Positions 42,202 through 50,723 of a stretch of DNA of 64,000 nt are shown here, in pieces. The stretch spans positions 1 to 64,000 of the forward strand of contig NZ_NSIU01000007.1 of the NCBI RefSeq assembly GCF_002633015.1. The letters run 5' to 3'. The translations under genes were made by a program, and so were the position numbers. Numbering within the stretch: the first letter of the stretch is position 1; the number at the start of each line of letters is the position of its first letter. Under the pieces are notes generated by a model that searched no databases, was not told the origin of the DNA, and saw only the letters and a program-made list of their open reading frames with translations. The DNA comes from Sulfuricurvum sp. PD_MW2. Lineage in GTDB: Bacteria > Campylobacterota > Campylobacteria > Campylobacterales > Sulfurimonadaceae.

Positions 42202-43047
42202 ATGTTACAAAAAATCGAACACGTTGAAACCAAAATCGAGCACTACACCGATTTGGCAATAAACTACACTACCGAGTACGGCTTAAAACTTCTTGGTGCG
42301 TTAGCCATCTTTTTTATTGGAAAATGGATTGTTCGAAAACTCCTAGTATTGATGCGTAAAGGGATGGTGAAGTCCCATGTCGATGAGACGCTGATCAGTT
42401 TTGCTTCCAATGCCATTTACGTAGCGTTGATGGTTGCCGTTTTGGTTGCTGCAGCCAGCAATTTGGGGATCAACACCACCTCATTCGTAGCGGTATTCGG
42501 TGCGGCAGGTTTGGCTATCGGGTTGGCGCTCAAAGATACATTGGCCAACGTTGGTGCGGCGGTACTGATTATCTTTTTCCGACCGTTCAAAGTGGGTGAT
42601 TTTATCGAAGTATCCGGAGTAATGGGGACCGTGAAAATTATCAATCTTTTTTCGACGACACTGACTACTTCGGATAACCGTTCAATCATTATTCCTAACG
42701 GAGCGCTAATTGCCGGAAATATTATCAACTATACGGGAAATGAATCACGCCGCATTGATATGACATTTGAAATCGACTATAAAGATGATCTGAAATTGGC
42801 GAAATCGATCATTATGGATATTTTGGTTGAGCACAAGATGGTATTGAGCGATCCTGAGCCTCTCGTAGCCGTAGGTGCATTGGGACAAAATGCGGTCGAG
42901 TTGGTAGCCCGTCCATGGGTCAAAGTCGACGATTACTGGAACGCTAAATTTGAGATTACCGAAGCGGTTAAATTAGCGTTCGATGAACATCATATTACCG
43001 TGCCGTTTCCTCAGATGGTGACACACGTTAAACGTGAGGATGGTTAA
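42202..43047 (+). CDS. small-conductance mechanosensitive channel (MscS family)
   Basis: GAAGLAIGLALKDTLANVGAAVLIIFFRPFKVGDFIEVSG; IIPNGALIAGNIINY. Confidence 0.95.
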   Translation: MLQKIEHVETKIEHYTDLAINYTTEYGLKLLGALAIFFIGKWIVRKLLVLMRKGMVKSHVDETLISFASNAIYVALMVAVLVAAASNLGINTTSFVAVFGAAGLAIGLALKDTLANVGAAVLIIFFRPFKVGDFIEVSGVMGTVKIINLFSTTLTTSDNRSIIIPNGALIAGNIINYTGNESRRIDMTFEIDYKDDLKLAKSIIMDILVEHKMVLSDPEPLVAVGALGQNAVELVARPWVKVDDYWNAKFEITEAVKLAFDEHHITVPFPQMVTHVKREDG

Positions 43048-44194
43048 CGCGGTTATTGAGTACAAACGCAATCGTCGCACCCGCAGCGGCGATTGAGCCT
43101 GCAATAAAAAGTGTAGATGGGGCATATTGATAGACAAATCCTGCCCCGATAGCCCCGATAAATCCCCCTAGACCATATGAAATTCCGAAGAAAAACTGCT
43201 GTGCCAAACGACGAGCCTTGTAGAGCGAGAATAAGACACTGATGGCTGCGGTATGAAACAGGGCAAAACTAAAGGCATGAAGGCTTTGGGATGCGAACAA
43301 TACGAACAATGAACTTGGAAACAAAGCAACTAAAATCCATCGCAATGAGGTGACTGCAGCAGTTATCCACAATAGAGCATGTAAATTATTTTTGAGTAAT
43401 TTGCCTTGATAATAGAACATGATAATTTCGGCAATGACACCAAAGCTCCATAGCCATACCGTAGTGTCCAAGGAAACCCCGTGATCGGTTGCATAAATCG
43501 TGAAAAAGTTATAAAACGGTCCAAAGCTCACTTGCATCATAAAAAAACCGATCCAGAGCGGAATATGGTTACGAATGGAAAACCCACATTCATCTTCTAA
43601 AGCGTTACAGTCATGATGTCTCGAATGATGCTCTTTTTGTCCGATCCAAGCTCCAAAAAAGAGCGTCATGGATGCCATAGCAATCAAAAAGACAATTCCG
43701 ATATGGGGAGTGCTGAGGTATTTGACCAATATCAGAGCAATAGCAATGAATCCGAATGAACCGAAAAGACGGATTTTTCCATAGCGCTCTTTTCCGATAT
43801 GTTCAAGGGCGATCACTTCGATAAAAGGGAGAATGAGAGCAATTCCGATCCCAAAGAGAATATTGACAAGCAATAAAGGCCAAAAAAAATCGAGTGCCGG
43901 ATAAAATCCGATGGCTCCCAGAGTCATAAGTGCTAACGCACTAAAAAACGTTTTTTGATCGAGCTGAAACCCTTTGAGGAATAAAAACGGTATGGCAAAG
44001 CGCACAAGCGGTGCAGATGCTAGGATCAGTCCGATATCGGAGGGTACATAACCTACCATAGAGAGGATTTTTGGGACAAAAATCACGTGTACCCCGATAA
44101 GGGCAAAATAGAAAAAATAAAACGATGCGATTAAAACAGCCACGTTAGGGGACGCGTATAACGGCTGTGCCGCTAATGAGATCGTGCAGCGCAC
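43028..44194 (-). CDS. MFS transporter (LacY/MFS_1-like)
   Basis: 12-TM pattern; GIGIALILPFIEVIALEHIGKERYGKIRLFGSFGFI; start may be downstream since it overlaps the RDD gene by 50 nt. Confidence 0.85.
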   Translation of the reverse strand: MRCTISLAAQPLYASPNVAVLIASFYFFYFALIGVHVIFVPKILSMVGYVPSDIGLILASAPLVRFAIPFLFLKGFQLDQKTFFSALALMTLGAIGFYPALDFFWPLLLVNILFGIGIALILPFIEVIALEHIGKERYGKIRLFGSFGFIAIALILVKYLSTPHIGIVFLIAMASMTLFFGAWIGQKEHHSRHHDCNALEDECGFSIRNHIPLWIGFFMMQVSFGPFYNFFTIYATDHGVSLDTTVWLWSFGVIAEIIMFYYQGKLLKNNLHALLWITAAVTSLRWILVALFPSSLFVLFASQSLHAFSFALFHTAAISVLFSLYKARRLAQQFFFGISYGLGGFIGAIGAGFVYQYAPSTLFIAGSIAAAGATIAFVLNNRVNHPHV

Positions 44195-44648
44195 GTTTGT
44201 CTTTTCTAAAGAGGCCGATAAAAAAACCGATCAGAGTAATAAACGAGAGAAAATATCCGATAAATCGGAGAATCAGTTTCCAATAGGGGGCATTCTGAAG
44301 CGTTGTGATATCGACGACGCGGATGCGGGCAAGTTTTTTTCCCGGAGTTTGACCGCTCCTGTGCCAAAACCATACATATGTGATTAGAAAAAGGGTAACT
44401 TGCACGAGCGAGGCAATCGGATTTGGGGGATTTGTTTGTGCTTTCGGATCATGAACTAAAACATCGAGCCCGCTTGCACTGTGCATTTGATCGTAGCCAA
44501 ACAAGCTCATGGCAATGAGTGATATAGGAATTCCGATCATAAAAATATCGGTTGCAAATCCTGCTGCACGTGACCAAAATGGGGCAAATAGGGTAAGTGG
44601 TTTGGAAAGTTTGGGTTGTTTTTTGGTTTTAAGGGTTCGCCATCTCAT
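44145..44648 (-). CDS. RDD family membrane protein
   Basis: FWSRAAGFATDIFMIGIPI; QTPGKKLARIRVVD; RDKRALHDLISGTAVI. Confidence 0.85.
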   Translation of the reverse strand: MRWRTLKTKKQPKLSKPLTLFAPFWSRAAGFATDIFMIGIPISLIAMSLFGYDQMHSASGLDVLVHDPKAQTNPPNPIASLVQVTLFLITYVWFWHRSGQTPGKKLARIRVVDITTLQNAPYWKLILRFIGYFLSFITLIGFFIGLFRKDKRALHDLISGTAVIRVP

Positions 44649-44698
44649 GAGTGGAAGTATAACGTTATTACTGTTGGTTTACCAAGTTGATTCATAAT

Positions 44699-44795
44699 GT
44701 CGTTATCCCAAACGACAGCAGCAGGTCATGGGTAACCTTTTCTCATTCATCACTCCTTAAGTTTCAAAGTTCCGGCGTTCATCCTTCTCGCCGGA
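44699..44795 (-). ncRNA. candidate structured leader RNA (two or three hairpins)
   Basis: Minus strand: TCCGGCG/CGCCGGA stem (44771-44795), AGGT-TACCCATG-ACCT (44723-44738), GTCGTT-TGGGAT-AACGAC (44699-44716). Confidence 0.4.
44703..44750 (-). CDS. possible leader peptide with three consecutive Cys codons
   Basis: ATG 44750 to TAA 44703 = MNEKRLPMTCCCRLG*; preceded by TTAAGGAG; the internal ATG (MTCCCRLG*) also follows AAAAGG with 6-nt spacing. Confidence 0.35.
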   Translation of the reverse strand: MNEKRLPMTCCCRLG

Positions 44796-44834
44796 TCCTT
44801 TTTCTCAAATAATGACTGTATAAATTTTATGAAC

Positions 44835-44859
44835 TTTTTTGCCTCACAGAGGCAAAAAA
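44835..44859. terminator. intrinsic terminator after the second hook gene
   Basis: Perfect TTTTTTGCCTC-ACA-GAGGCAAAAAA hairpin just after the minus-strand stop codon. Confidence 0.8.
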
Positions 44860-44861
44860 TA

Positions 44862-47024
44862 TTAACGTTTGATACCCAACAGTGTTTCAAGGAGGGTATC
44901 AGAAGTAGTAATGGTTTTACCGTTTGCCTGATAACCGCGTTGAATGATAATGAGCTGTGTCAGCGCTTTTGAGAGGTCGACGTTAGAAGCTTCCAATGCA
45001 GAGGATTGCATAAAACCCCGCCCTGCGGTTGCAGCAGTACCGATGATCGGATCCCCCGAGTTCGCCGATTGCAAATAGACGTTACCGCCATCGGTGACCA
45101 ATCCTTCGTTATTTGAAAATTTCGCCATACCGATTTGTGCCAAACCGAATGAACGGCCGTTCGAGAATGATCCGATCAATGTACCGCTTTGATCGATTCG
45201 GATACCGACGAGGTCTCCCCCCGGATAACCGTCTTGACTGATACCGCTGGTTCCGGATGGATTATCAAAACTGGTCATTCCATCAAATGCATTGATCGTA
45301 CCGAAGTTCAAATTGATCGTTTGATTCGGTGCAGAACCATTGTTCGCCGTATAGGTGAGACTCGGGATTGTTGCCAACGCGAGGGCTCCGGTATTGGTAA
45401 AGCTGATGCGACCGGAATCCAAGTTTGTCAATTCATTTTTATTGATGGATCCCCCGATGTCACCCGGTGCAGGAACGCTGATTTCATAGGTCCATTCTGT
45501 TCCTCCGCTTGAAGAGAGGGATGTTTTACGAAAGTCAAGACGAAGTGTATGTTTTGTTCCCAGTGAATCGTACACGTCGATACTCGCTGAGTGGGTAGCG
45601 GCATTAAATGCTTGGCTCAGACGTGTCGTTGCTGAACCGGTTGTCAATGTTCCAGATAAAGTTTGGAGGTTTTGAGTGAATCGGGTATTTTCAGTGACAC
45701 CCGCTGAGGTGAGACCGGTTACGGCAATACGTAGATCGTATTCATCCGTTCCCGCACTTCCTGGATTTTTAATCTGAAATTGACCTTTGTCATTGATCTC
45801 TACGGTAATAGCACTGTCAAAGACATTGTTGTTAGCAACGGTATGATCATCCCCTATAAGACGGGCGTCATGCTGCATTTGAGCACGCAAATCTTCGGTG
45901 GTTGTAAATTGGCGTTGAGCGGTTGTCGCATTTGTTTCACCAATCGGTACCGCTCCTGCGTTCACAAAGGTATATTGAAATGCTGTGATATCGCCACCAT
46001 TGGTTAGACCGGTAGCAGCAACGTCTGAGGTTACGACGAAGTCGATATTTTTGCTTGCCGCAGTTGTCCCTCGGGTATTGTCATTCGTAAAAATTAAATT
46101 TGCGGGATTGGTTGGATCGGGTGCTGCACTGACGCCTGTCGTTGCTGTTTCCGCATTGATTTTTGCTGCAATCATACTGGTAGCTTGGGAGGCTGTTTCC
46201 GTCCCTGCAAACGTCATAGACATCGCTACACCGTTGATCGTGAAAGATAAAGCACCGGCTCCGGGTGCTGCAACTGATCGAGTAATGGTTGATGGCTTAT
46301 AGCTCGTCCACATCCCCTGTCCCGATTGGAGGTTCAAAGCACTTCCGCTTGCGTCGAACAAAACATTGAAAAACTCAGCCCGATCGTCATCGGATGTATT
46401 GGCGAGACCATCCACACCCGTCGTATTGAGGCTATTGGTATCAAGTGTATAAATAGGTTTGAATTGTGTTACTTTATCACCCGAACTAAGATTCGCTTTA
46501 ATGGTTACTTCTGAGGTCTGTTGTGCCGGAGTAGTGAGTCCCGGTGGAATTTGGATATTAGAGATCGGAGCGGTTGAATCAACGAGTCCCGTTTTCTCAT
46601 CGCGCACCCATCCTTGAACGATAAATCCGTTGTTATCAACAAAGTTACCGGCTGCGTCAAATTTAAAGTCGCCTGAACGACTGTATTTATAGGTATTTCC
46701 ACCATCGGCACTGACGATAAAAAATCCGTCCCCTTGGATCGCGACGTCGGTATTTTTGTCGGTATTTTGGATCGAACCTTGTGAATGGATACGGGTAATA
46801 GAGCTGACCGTTGTACCCAGTCCGATTTGAACGGCATTTTTACCACCGATTTGACCTTGCGGAGCAGTCGCGATTTGATTGGTTTGTGCGAGCAAATCTG
46901 AAAAGTTGGCACGTGAGTACTTATATCCGATAGTATTTACGTTAGCAATATTGTTAGATTCAACGTCCATTGCGATCTGATGCGATTGCAATCCGGTAAC
47001 ACCTGCGAAAAGTGATCGTAACAT
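44862..47024 (-). CDS. flgE: flagellar hook protein FlgE (long paralogue)
   Basis: MLRSLFAGVTGLQSHQIAMDVESNNIANVNTIGYK; GDGFFIVSADGG; C-term ALEASNVDLSKALTQLIIIQRGYQANGKTITTSDTLLETLL. Confidence 0.92.
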   Translation of the reverse strand: MLRSLFAGVTGLQSHQIAMDVESNNIANVNTIGYKYSRANFSDLLAQTNQIATAPQGQIGGKNAVQIGLGTTVSSITRIHSQGSIQNTDKNTDVAIQGDGFFIVSADGGNTYKYSRSGDFKFDAAGNFVDNNGFIVQGWVRDEKTGLVDSTAPISNIQIPPGLTTPAQQTSEVTIKANLSSGDKVTQFKPIYTLDTNSLNTTGVDGLANTSDDDRAEFFNVLFDASGSALNLQSGQGMWTSYKPSTITRSVAAPGAGALSFTINGVAMSMTFAGTETASQATSMIAAKINAETATTGVSAAPDPTNPANLIFTNDNTRGTTAASKNIDFVVTSDVAATGLTNGGDITAFQYTFVNAGAVPIGETNATTAQRQFTTTEDLRAQMQHDARLIGDDHTVANNNVFDSAITVEINDKGQFQIKNPGSAGTDEYDLRIAVTGLTSAGVTENTRFTQNLQTLSGTLTTGSATTRLSQAFNAATHSASIDVYDSLGTKHTLRLDFRKTSLSSSGGTEWTYEISVPAPGDIGGSINKNELTNLDSGRISFTNTGALALATIPSLTYTANNGSAPNQTINLNFGTINAFDGMTSFDNPSGTSGISQDGYPGGDLVGIRIDQSGTLIGSFSNGRSFGLAQIGMAKFSNNEGLVTDGGNVYLQSANSGDPIIGTAATAGRGFMQSSALEASNVDLSKALTQLIIIQRGYQANGKTITTSDTLLETLLGIKR

Positions 47025-47059
47025 GATATGTCCTTTTTATGACAAAGTAAAATTTACAA

Positions 47060-47074
47060 GCAAAAATTATTCCA
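47060..47074 (-). promoter_or_regulatory. sigma54-type promoter upstream of the long hook gene
   Basis: Minus strand TTGGAATAATTTTTGCTTG: GG-N10-GC, flanked by TGGAAT and TTTGCTT. Confidence 0.65.
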
Positions 47075-47075
47075 A

Positions 47076-48413
47076 TTAACGGTGCATCTGCAACGCTTTT
47101 TGAATTAATTCATCTCCGGTAGTGATCGTTTTAGCATTAGCCTGATACGCACGTTGCATAATAATCATATCGGTAAGACCTACGTCTAGGCGAACATTGG
47201 AGTTCTCAAGTTGTCCGCTGTTGATAATAGCTCCGGTAATGACATTTCCCGAAGCATCAGTCCAAAAGAGTGGTTTTCCGCTACCGCTGCTCTCTTGAAA
47301 TTCTGTGTTCCCGATGCGGTTGAGTCCTTGATCATTTTGGAAATGATAAATGGCAATTCGTCCGATGGCACTTTGGCGGCCGTTGGAAAAATCGGCAACA
47401 ATAACGCCGTTTGGATTGATACCGTATTTGGTGAGGGTTCCACCCGAAACGCCATCTGAGCGGGATGATCCGCTTGCTTGAAGTCCATCAATGGAGATAA
47501 CCCCATTGAAACTGCTTCCCAAATCGACGGCTACAGGCATACCGTCATTGTCCATGGACGTGATACTGCAGCTGCTGAGCCCTCCGCTTCCATCGAAAAT
47601 TGCTTGGCCTGTCTGTGTATCGTATACTTTGCTTCCATCATTGGAGGTAACGGTAGCGGTAACATCCCATGCAACACCCGTAGTCGGTTGAACGGCGCTT
47701 TGAGTAAACGTCAATTTTAAACGGTTTCGTTCATTGTTGCCGCTGATAACATCGGCACTGATTGTATGCACCTGATTATCCGGTGGCAAATTACCGAAAA
47801 ACTGCGCTTTAGTTGTCGGTTCGACCGGATAAGCCAGACGCGTTGGAAATTCTAGTTTTCCTTGCGAATCAACATCTTTTAACTCTGCTTCGTTGGTCGC
47901 ATCGGTTACGACGTATGCACCGGTTACACCGTTAACCGTTTTATCACCGTAATCAAATTTCTCGTTATAGGAGTAGTTGGTAAGCATCGTACCGGTAACG
48001 TATTTTCCATCGGTAGTGGTAAGGCGTGCGACCGAAGAATTTACATCTCCTGCCGTTTTTTGATATTCATCAAAAACAAAATTCCCCGCACGAGTATACG
48101 AAGTCTCTTTTCCTGAGACGATTCCAAACCATCCGTTTCCGCTGATGGCCAGGTCGTTAAAACGCTCAGATGCCAATAATGAGCCGTTTTGCATTTGAAC
48201 CGTGGTACTTTGAAGGCGTGATCCGATCCCTATATCATTGGCTGTGGGAGTTTTCCCTGCACTTGTGAGTACTTCGGAAAAAAGATTGGCAAATTCGGCG
48301 GTTGAACCTTTGAATCCTACGGTGTTGACGTTGGCAATGTTATCAGATACGACATCCAGCCCTAGCTGGTAGGTCATAACCCCCGATATCCCTGTAAAAT
48401 AAGCCTGATTCAT
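47076..48413 (-). CDS. flgE: flagellar hook-basal body protein FlgE (short paralogue)
   Basis: MNQAYFTGISGVMTYQLGLDVVSDNIANVNTVGFKGS; C-term QLENSNVRLDVGLTDMIIMQRAYQANAKTITTGDELIQKAL. Confidence 0.9.
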   Translation of the reverse strand: MNQAYFTGISGVMTYQLGLDVVSDNIANVNTVGFKGSTAEFANLFSEVLTSAGKTPTANDIGIGSRLQSTTVQMQNGSLLASERFNDLAISGNGWFGIVSGKETSYTRAGNFVFDEYQKTAGDVNSSVARLTTTDGKYVTGTMLTNYSYNEKFDYGDKTVNGVTGAYVVTDATNEAELKDVDSQGKLEFPTRLAYPVEPTTKAQFFGNLPPDNQVHTISADVISGNNERNRLKLTFTQSAVQPTTGVAWDVTATVTSNDGSKVYDTQTGQAIFDGSGGLSSCSITSMDNDGMPVAVDLGSSFNGVISIDGLQASGSSRSDGVSGGTLTKYGINPNGVIVADFSNGRQSAIGRIAIYHFQNDQGLNRIGNTEFQESSGSGKPLFWTDASGNVITGAIINSGQLENSNVRLDVGLTDMIIMQRAYQANAKTITTGDELIQKALQMHR

Positions 48414-48423
48414 TTTAGAGCCT

Positions 48424-49101
48424 TCAATTTGCCGATACTTCTTTGATCGTGCTGAAATCTACATAACCTGATCCAAGTTTTGCATAGGTTTTTCCGCTGT
48501 CAAATTTGATCGATTCGATCGGATAGGTTCCGACGCGGGAAGAGCCACTGGTTCCATCTGCTTTCGTATACGATGCTTCAACGTAGTAAACTCCTTCATC
48601 GAGGGCTTTTCCGCTTGCATTTAAACCATCCCATGAATATTGAGCAACACCGGCATTGGTAGCTCCAATTGTCATGCTGCGGAGGACATTTCCTTTATTA
48701 TCGAGAATATTCACGCTTCCTCTGGTCAAATTGTCTGGAAAGTAGAGTTCAAAATCAGCGGTTTTTCCAGCTTCTTTCAAGATCGCATTACTTCCGGTAT
48801 CGGCAATTTTTCCGATAGCCGAAATCCCTTGATATTGCATAGAAGAGCTGAGAGACGCAGCTAATGTTTCAAGCGCTGTATTGGTGTTTTCGGCAGATTC
48901 GAGTGTTGCCAATTGCGATGTTTGAGATAAAATTTTCTCACTGTCCATCGGTTGAGTCGGGTCTTGGTATTTTAGTTCCAACATCAATAGTTTTAGAAAG
49001 TCATCTTTGCTCAGACTTGTTTTATCGGCAACGGTTGTTGTTGTCGTATTGGTAGTTGTTGAAGTAGTTTTGGCGGTATTACCGTATGCATCAATAGCCA
49101 T
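48424..49101 (-). CDS. flgD: flagellar hook capping protein FlgD
   Basis: LSKDDFLKLLMLELKYQDPTQPMDSEKILSQTSQLATLESAENTN; YSWDGLNASGKALDEGVYYVEA. Confidence 0.95.
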   Translation of the reverse strand: MAIDAYGNTAKTTSTTTNTTTTTVADKTSLSKDDFLKLLMLELKYQDPTQPMDSEKILSQTSQLATLESAENTNTALETLAASLSSSMQYQGISAIGKIADTGSNAILKEAGKTADFELYFPDNLTRGSVNILDNKGNVLRSMTIGATNAGVAQYSWDGLNASGKALDEGVYYVEASYTKADGTSGSSRVGTYPIESIKFDSGKTYAKLGSGYVDFSTIKEVSAN

Positions 49102-49111
49102 AATAATCTCC

Positions 49112-50542
49112 TTATGCGTAGTGTGGGATAATGATTTCTAGAGCACTTAATTGCTCTTCGTTGAGTTGAAGTTCTTCGAACGACTCATAGGCACGGAAGC
49201 GGTTATGCTGCCCTTGCTGCTGCTGTTGACCTTGTTGCTGGTTATTTTGACCATCGCCTCCCGACATAAAGTTCATGGTTGCATTGGTGATCCCTTGGGA
49301 TGCAAGTTGTGCTTTGAGCTCCGTAGCATTGTGAGCTAAAAAGGCAACGCTGTTGGTATTGTTGGATTGAATATTGACATGAACGTTATTGCCGCGTTGA
49401 ACAAGCGTCACTTCAACCTCTCCCAATTTCTCTGGATTGAGTTTCATTGTGAGGCGGGTAAATGGAGGCTTGTACTCTTGAACTGCCTCTTTTAAATCAC
49501 TTGCAAAATAGCGCATGCTTTGAGCCGCTTCTTTCGATTTTACTTCCAAAGATTCGGCTTTGGGAATATGAGCGGTTCGTTGTGCTTCGCCATCGATTTT
49601 TGAGAGACTGGCTGTTTCGCTTTTGGTCTCTTTTGTCTCATTCGAGCCTTGTAAAAGGGAAATCAACAGATCGCTTTTCGGTGTTGTGGCCGCTGTTGTT
49701 AGCGGAGTAAGGTTGCTCTCTGTTTTCTCCGTTACTGTCGAGCTATTTTCAGGAGTATGTTTAAGCGGTTGCTCAATGGTTTGTAAGAGCGCTTTTAGTG
49801 GCTCTTTTTCATTTTTTTCCGCTTTTTCAGATCCAGCCTCACTTACGGAAGATGTGGAACCTTTTTGCTCTTTGTTTTTAAACTCACTTAAAAGCTGAGT
49901 AATCGTTTCCATCGTTGCCGTATCTTCGGTATTTTTTGTTGGCAGTACTGCGATCGCTTTTGCATCGAAAAGAGGTTTGGAGAGAATTTCGGGTGCTAGA
50001 GCAACTTTTTCTTCCGGTTCCGTGATAAGTGTTGAAAGGGTGATTTTTTGAGGTTCAAGTCCTAGCTTATCGGCGAGTTGAACCAATCCTCCTAACGTTT
50101 TCGGAAGAGGTTTGGCGTCATTTTGATACTCCGGATTCTTGGCGGTGATCTCATTTTTAAGATAATCTTTCGCCTTTTGGATCAGCGTTTTGATCTGATT
50201 TTCGGAGAGAGTGCCAAATGCTTCTTTGGAGATAAGAAGCGTCTCTTTCTCTTCAGTCGCGCCTAAAAGAGATTGCAGTTCTTTGAGTTGAGATACTTTG
50301 GTGTCACTGTTTTTTGTCTCTACGGTTTTTGTAGAGGTATTTTTTGGATCGATAATCGCTTTGAAATCATTGCTTTTGTGTGTTTTAGTATCATCGGTTT
50401 TTGTTTGCATTCCGAATGAGTTCAGCAGTTTGGCAAAGAGATCGTTCGATTTTGAATTCGAAGAAGCGGCTTTTTTTGTAGAGCCACCCAACAGATCGAT
50501 TAGGGATTGTTGAGTTTTTGTCTCTTTTGTTTGTACGATCAT
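49112..50542 (-). CDS. fliK: flagellar hook-length control protein FliK
   Basis: Low-complexity N-terminus; C-term RLTMKLNPEKLGEVEVTLVQRGNNVHVNIQSNN...LKAQLASQGI; Gln-rich tail; next to flgD. Confidence 0.9.
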   Translation of the reverse strand: MIVQTKETKTQQSLIDLLGGSTKKAASSNSKSNDLFAKLLNSFGMQTKTDDTKTHKSNDFKAIIDPKNTSTKTVETKNSDTKVSQLKELQSLLGATEEKETLLISKEAFGTLSENQIKTLIQKAKDYLKNEITAKNPEYQNDAKPLPKTLGGLVQLADKLGLEPQKITLSTLITEPEEKVALAPEILSKPLFDAKAIAVLPTKNTEDTATMETITQLLSEFKNKEQKGSTSSVSEAGSEKAEKNEKEPLKALLQTIEQPLKHTPENSSTVTEKTESNLTPLTTAATTPKSDLLISLLQGSNETKETKSETASLSKIDGEAQRTAHIPKAESLEVKSKEAAQSMRYFASDLKEAVQEYKPPFTRLTMKLNPEKLGEVEVTLVQRGNNVHVNIQSNNTNSVAFLAHNATELKAQLASQGITNATMNFMSGGDGQNNQQQGQQQQQGQHNRFRAYESFEELQLNEEQLSALEIIIPHYA

Positions 50543-50600
50543 TGATGATCCTTAGGTGAGCGGACAGAATACGCTCTTTGGTTTAATGTAAGAGCATAAA

Positions 50601-50615
50601 GCAAAAAATATTCCA
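50601..50615 (-). promoter_or_regulatory. sigma54-type promoter upstream of fliK
   Basis: Minus strand TGGAATATTTTTTGCTTT (GG-N10-GC), near-identical to the one at 47060-47074. Confidence 0.65.
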
Positions 50616-50723
50616 CTATAGTGATTTTAATAGAATGAAAGCATATTGTTTTGCCTTAACATTTCCTTAACATAATATAAGATATAATCCGCGAAAATCT
50701 TTGCCCTAATTTAAAGGACAGCA

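Noticed and set aside
44699-44795. c-di-GMP (GEMM), TPP or fluoride riboswitch
   Set aside because: The conserved core strings of these families as I know them are not present; left as an unclassified structured RNA.
49225-49255. Gln-codon (CAG/CAA) tract in fliK as a phase-variable repeat
   Set aside because: Imperfect mixed codons, not a uniform tandem repeat; ordinary FliK low-complexity region.
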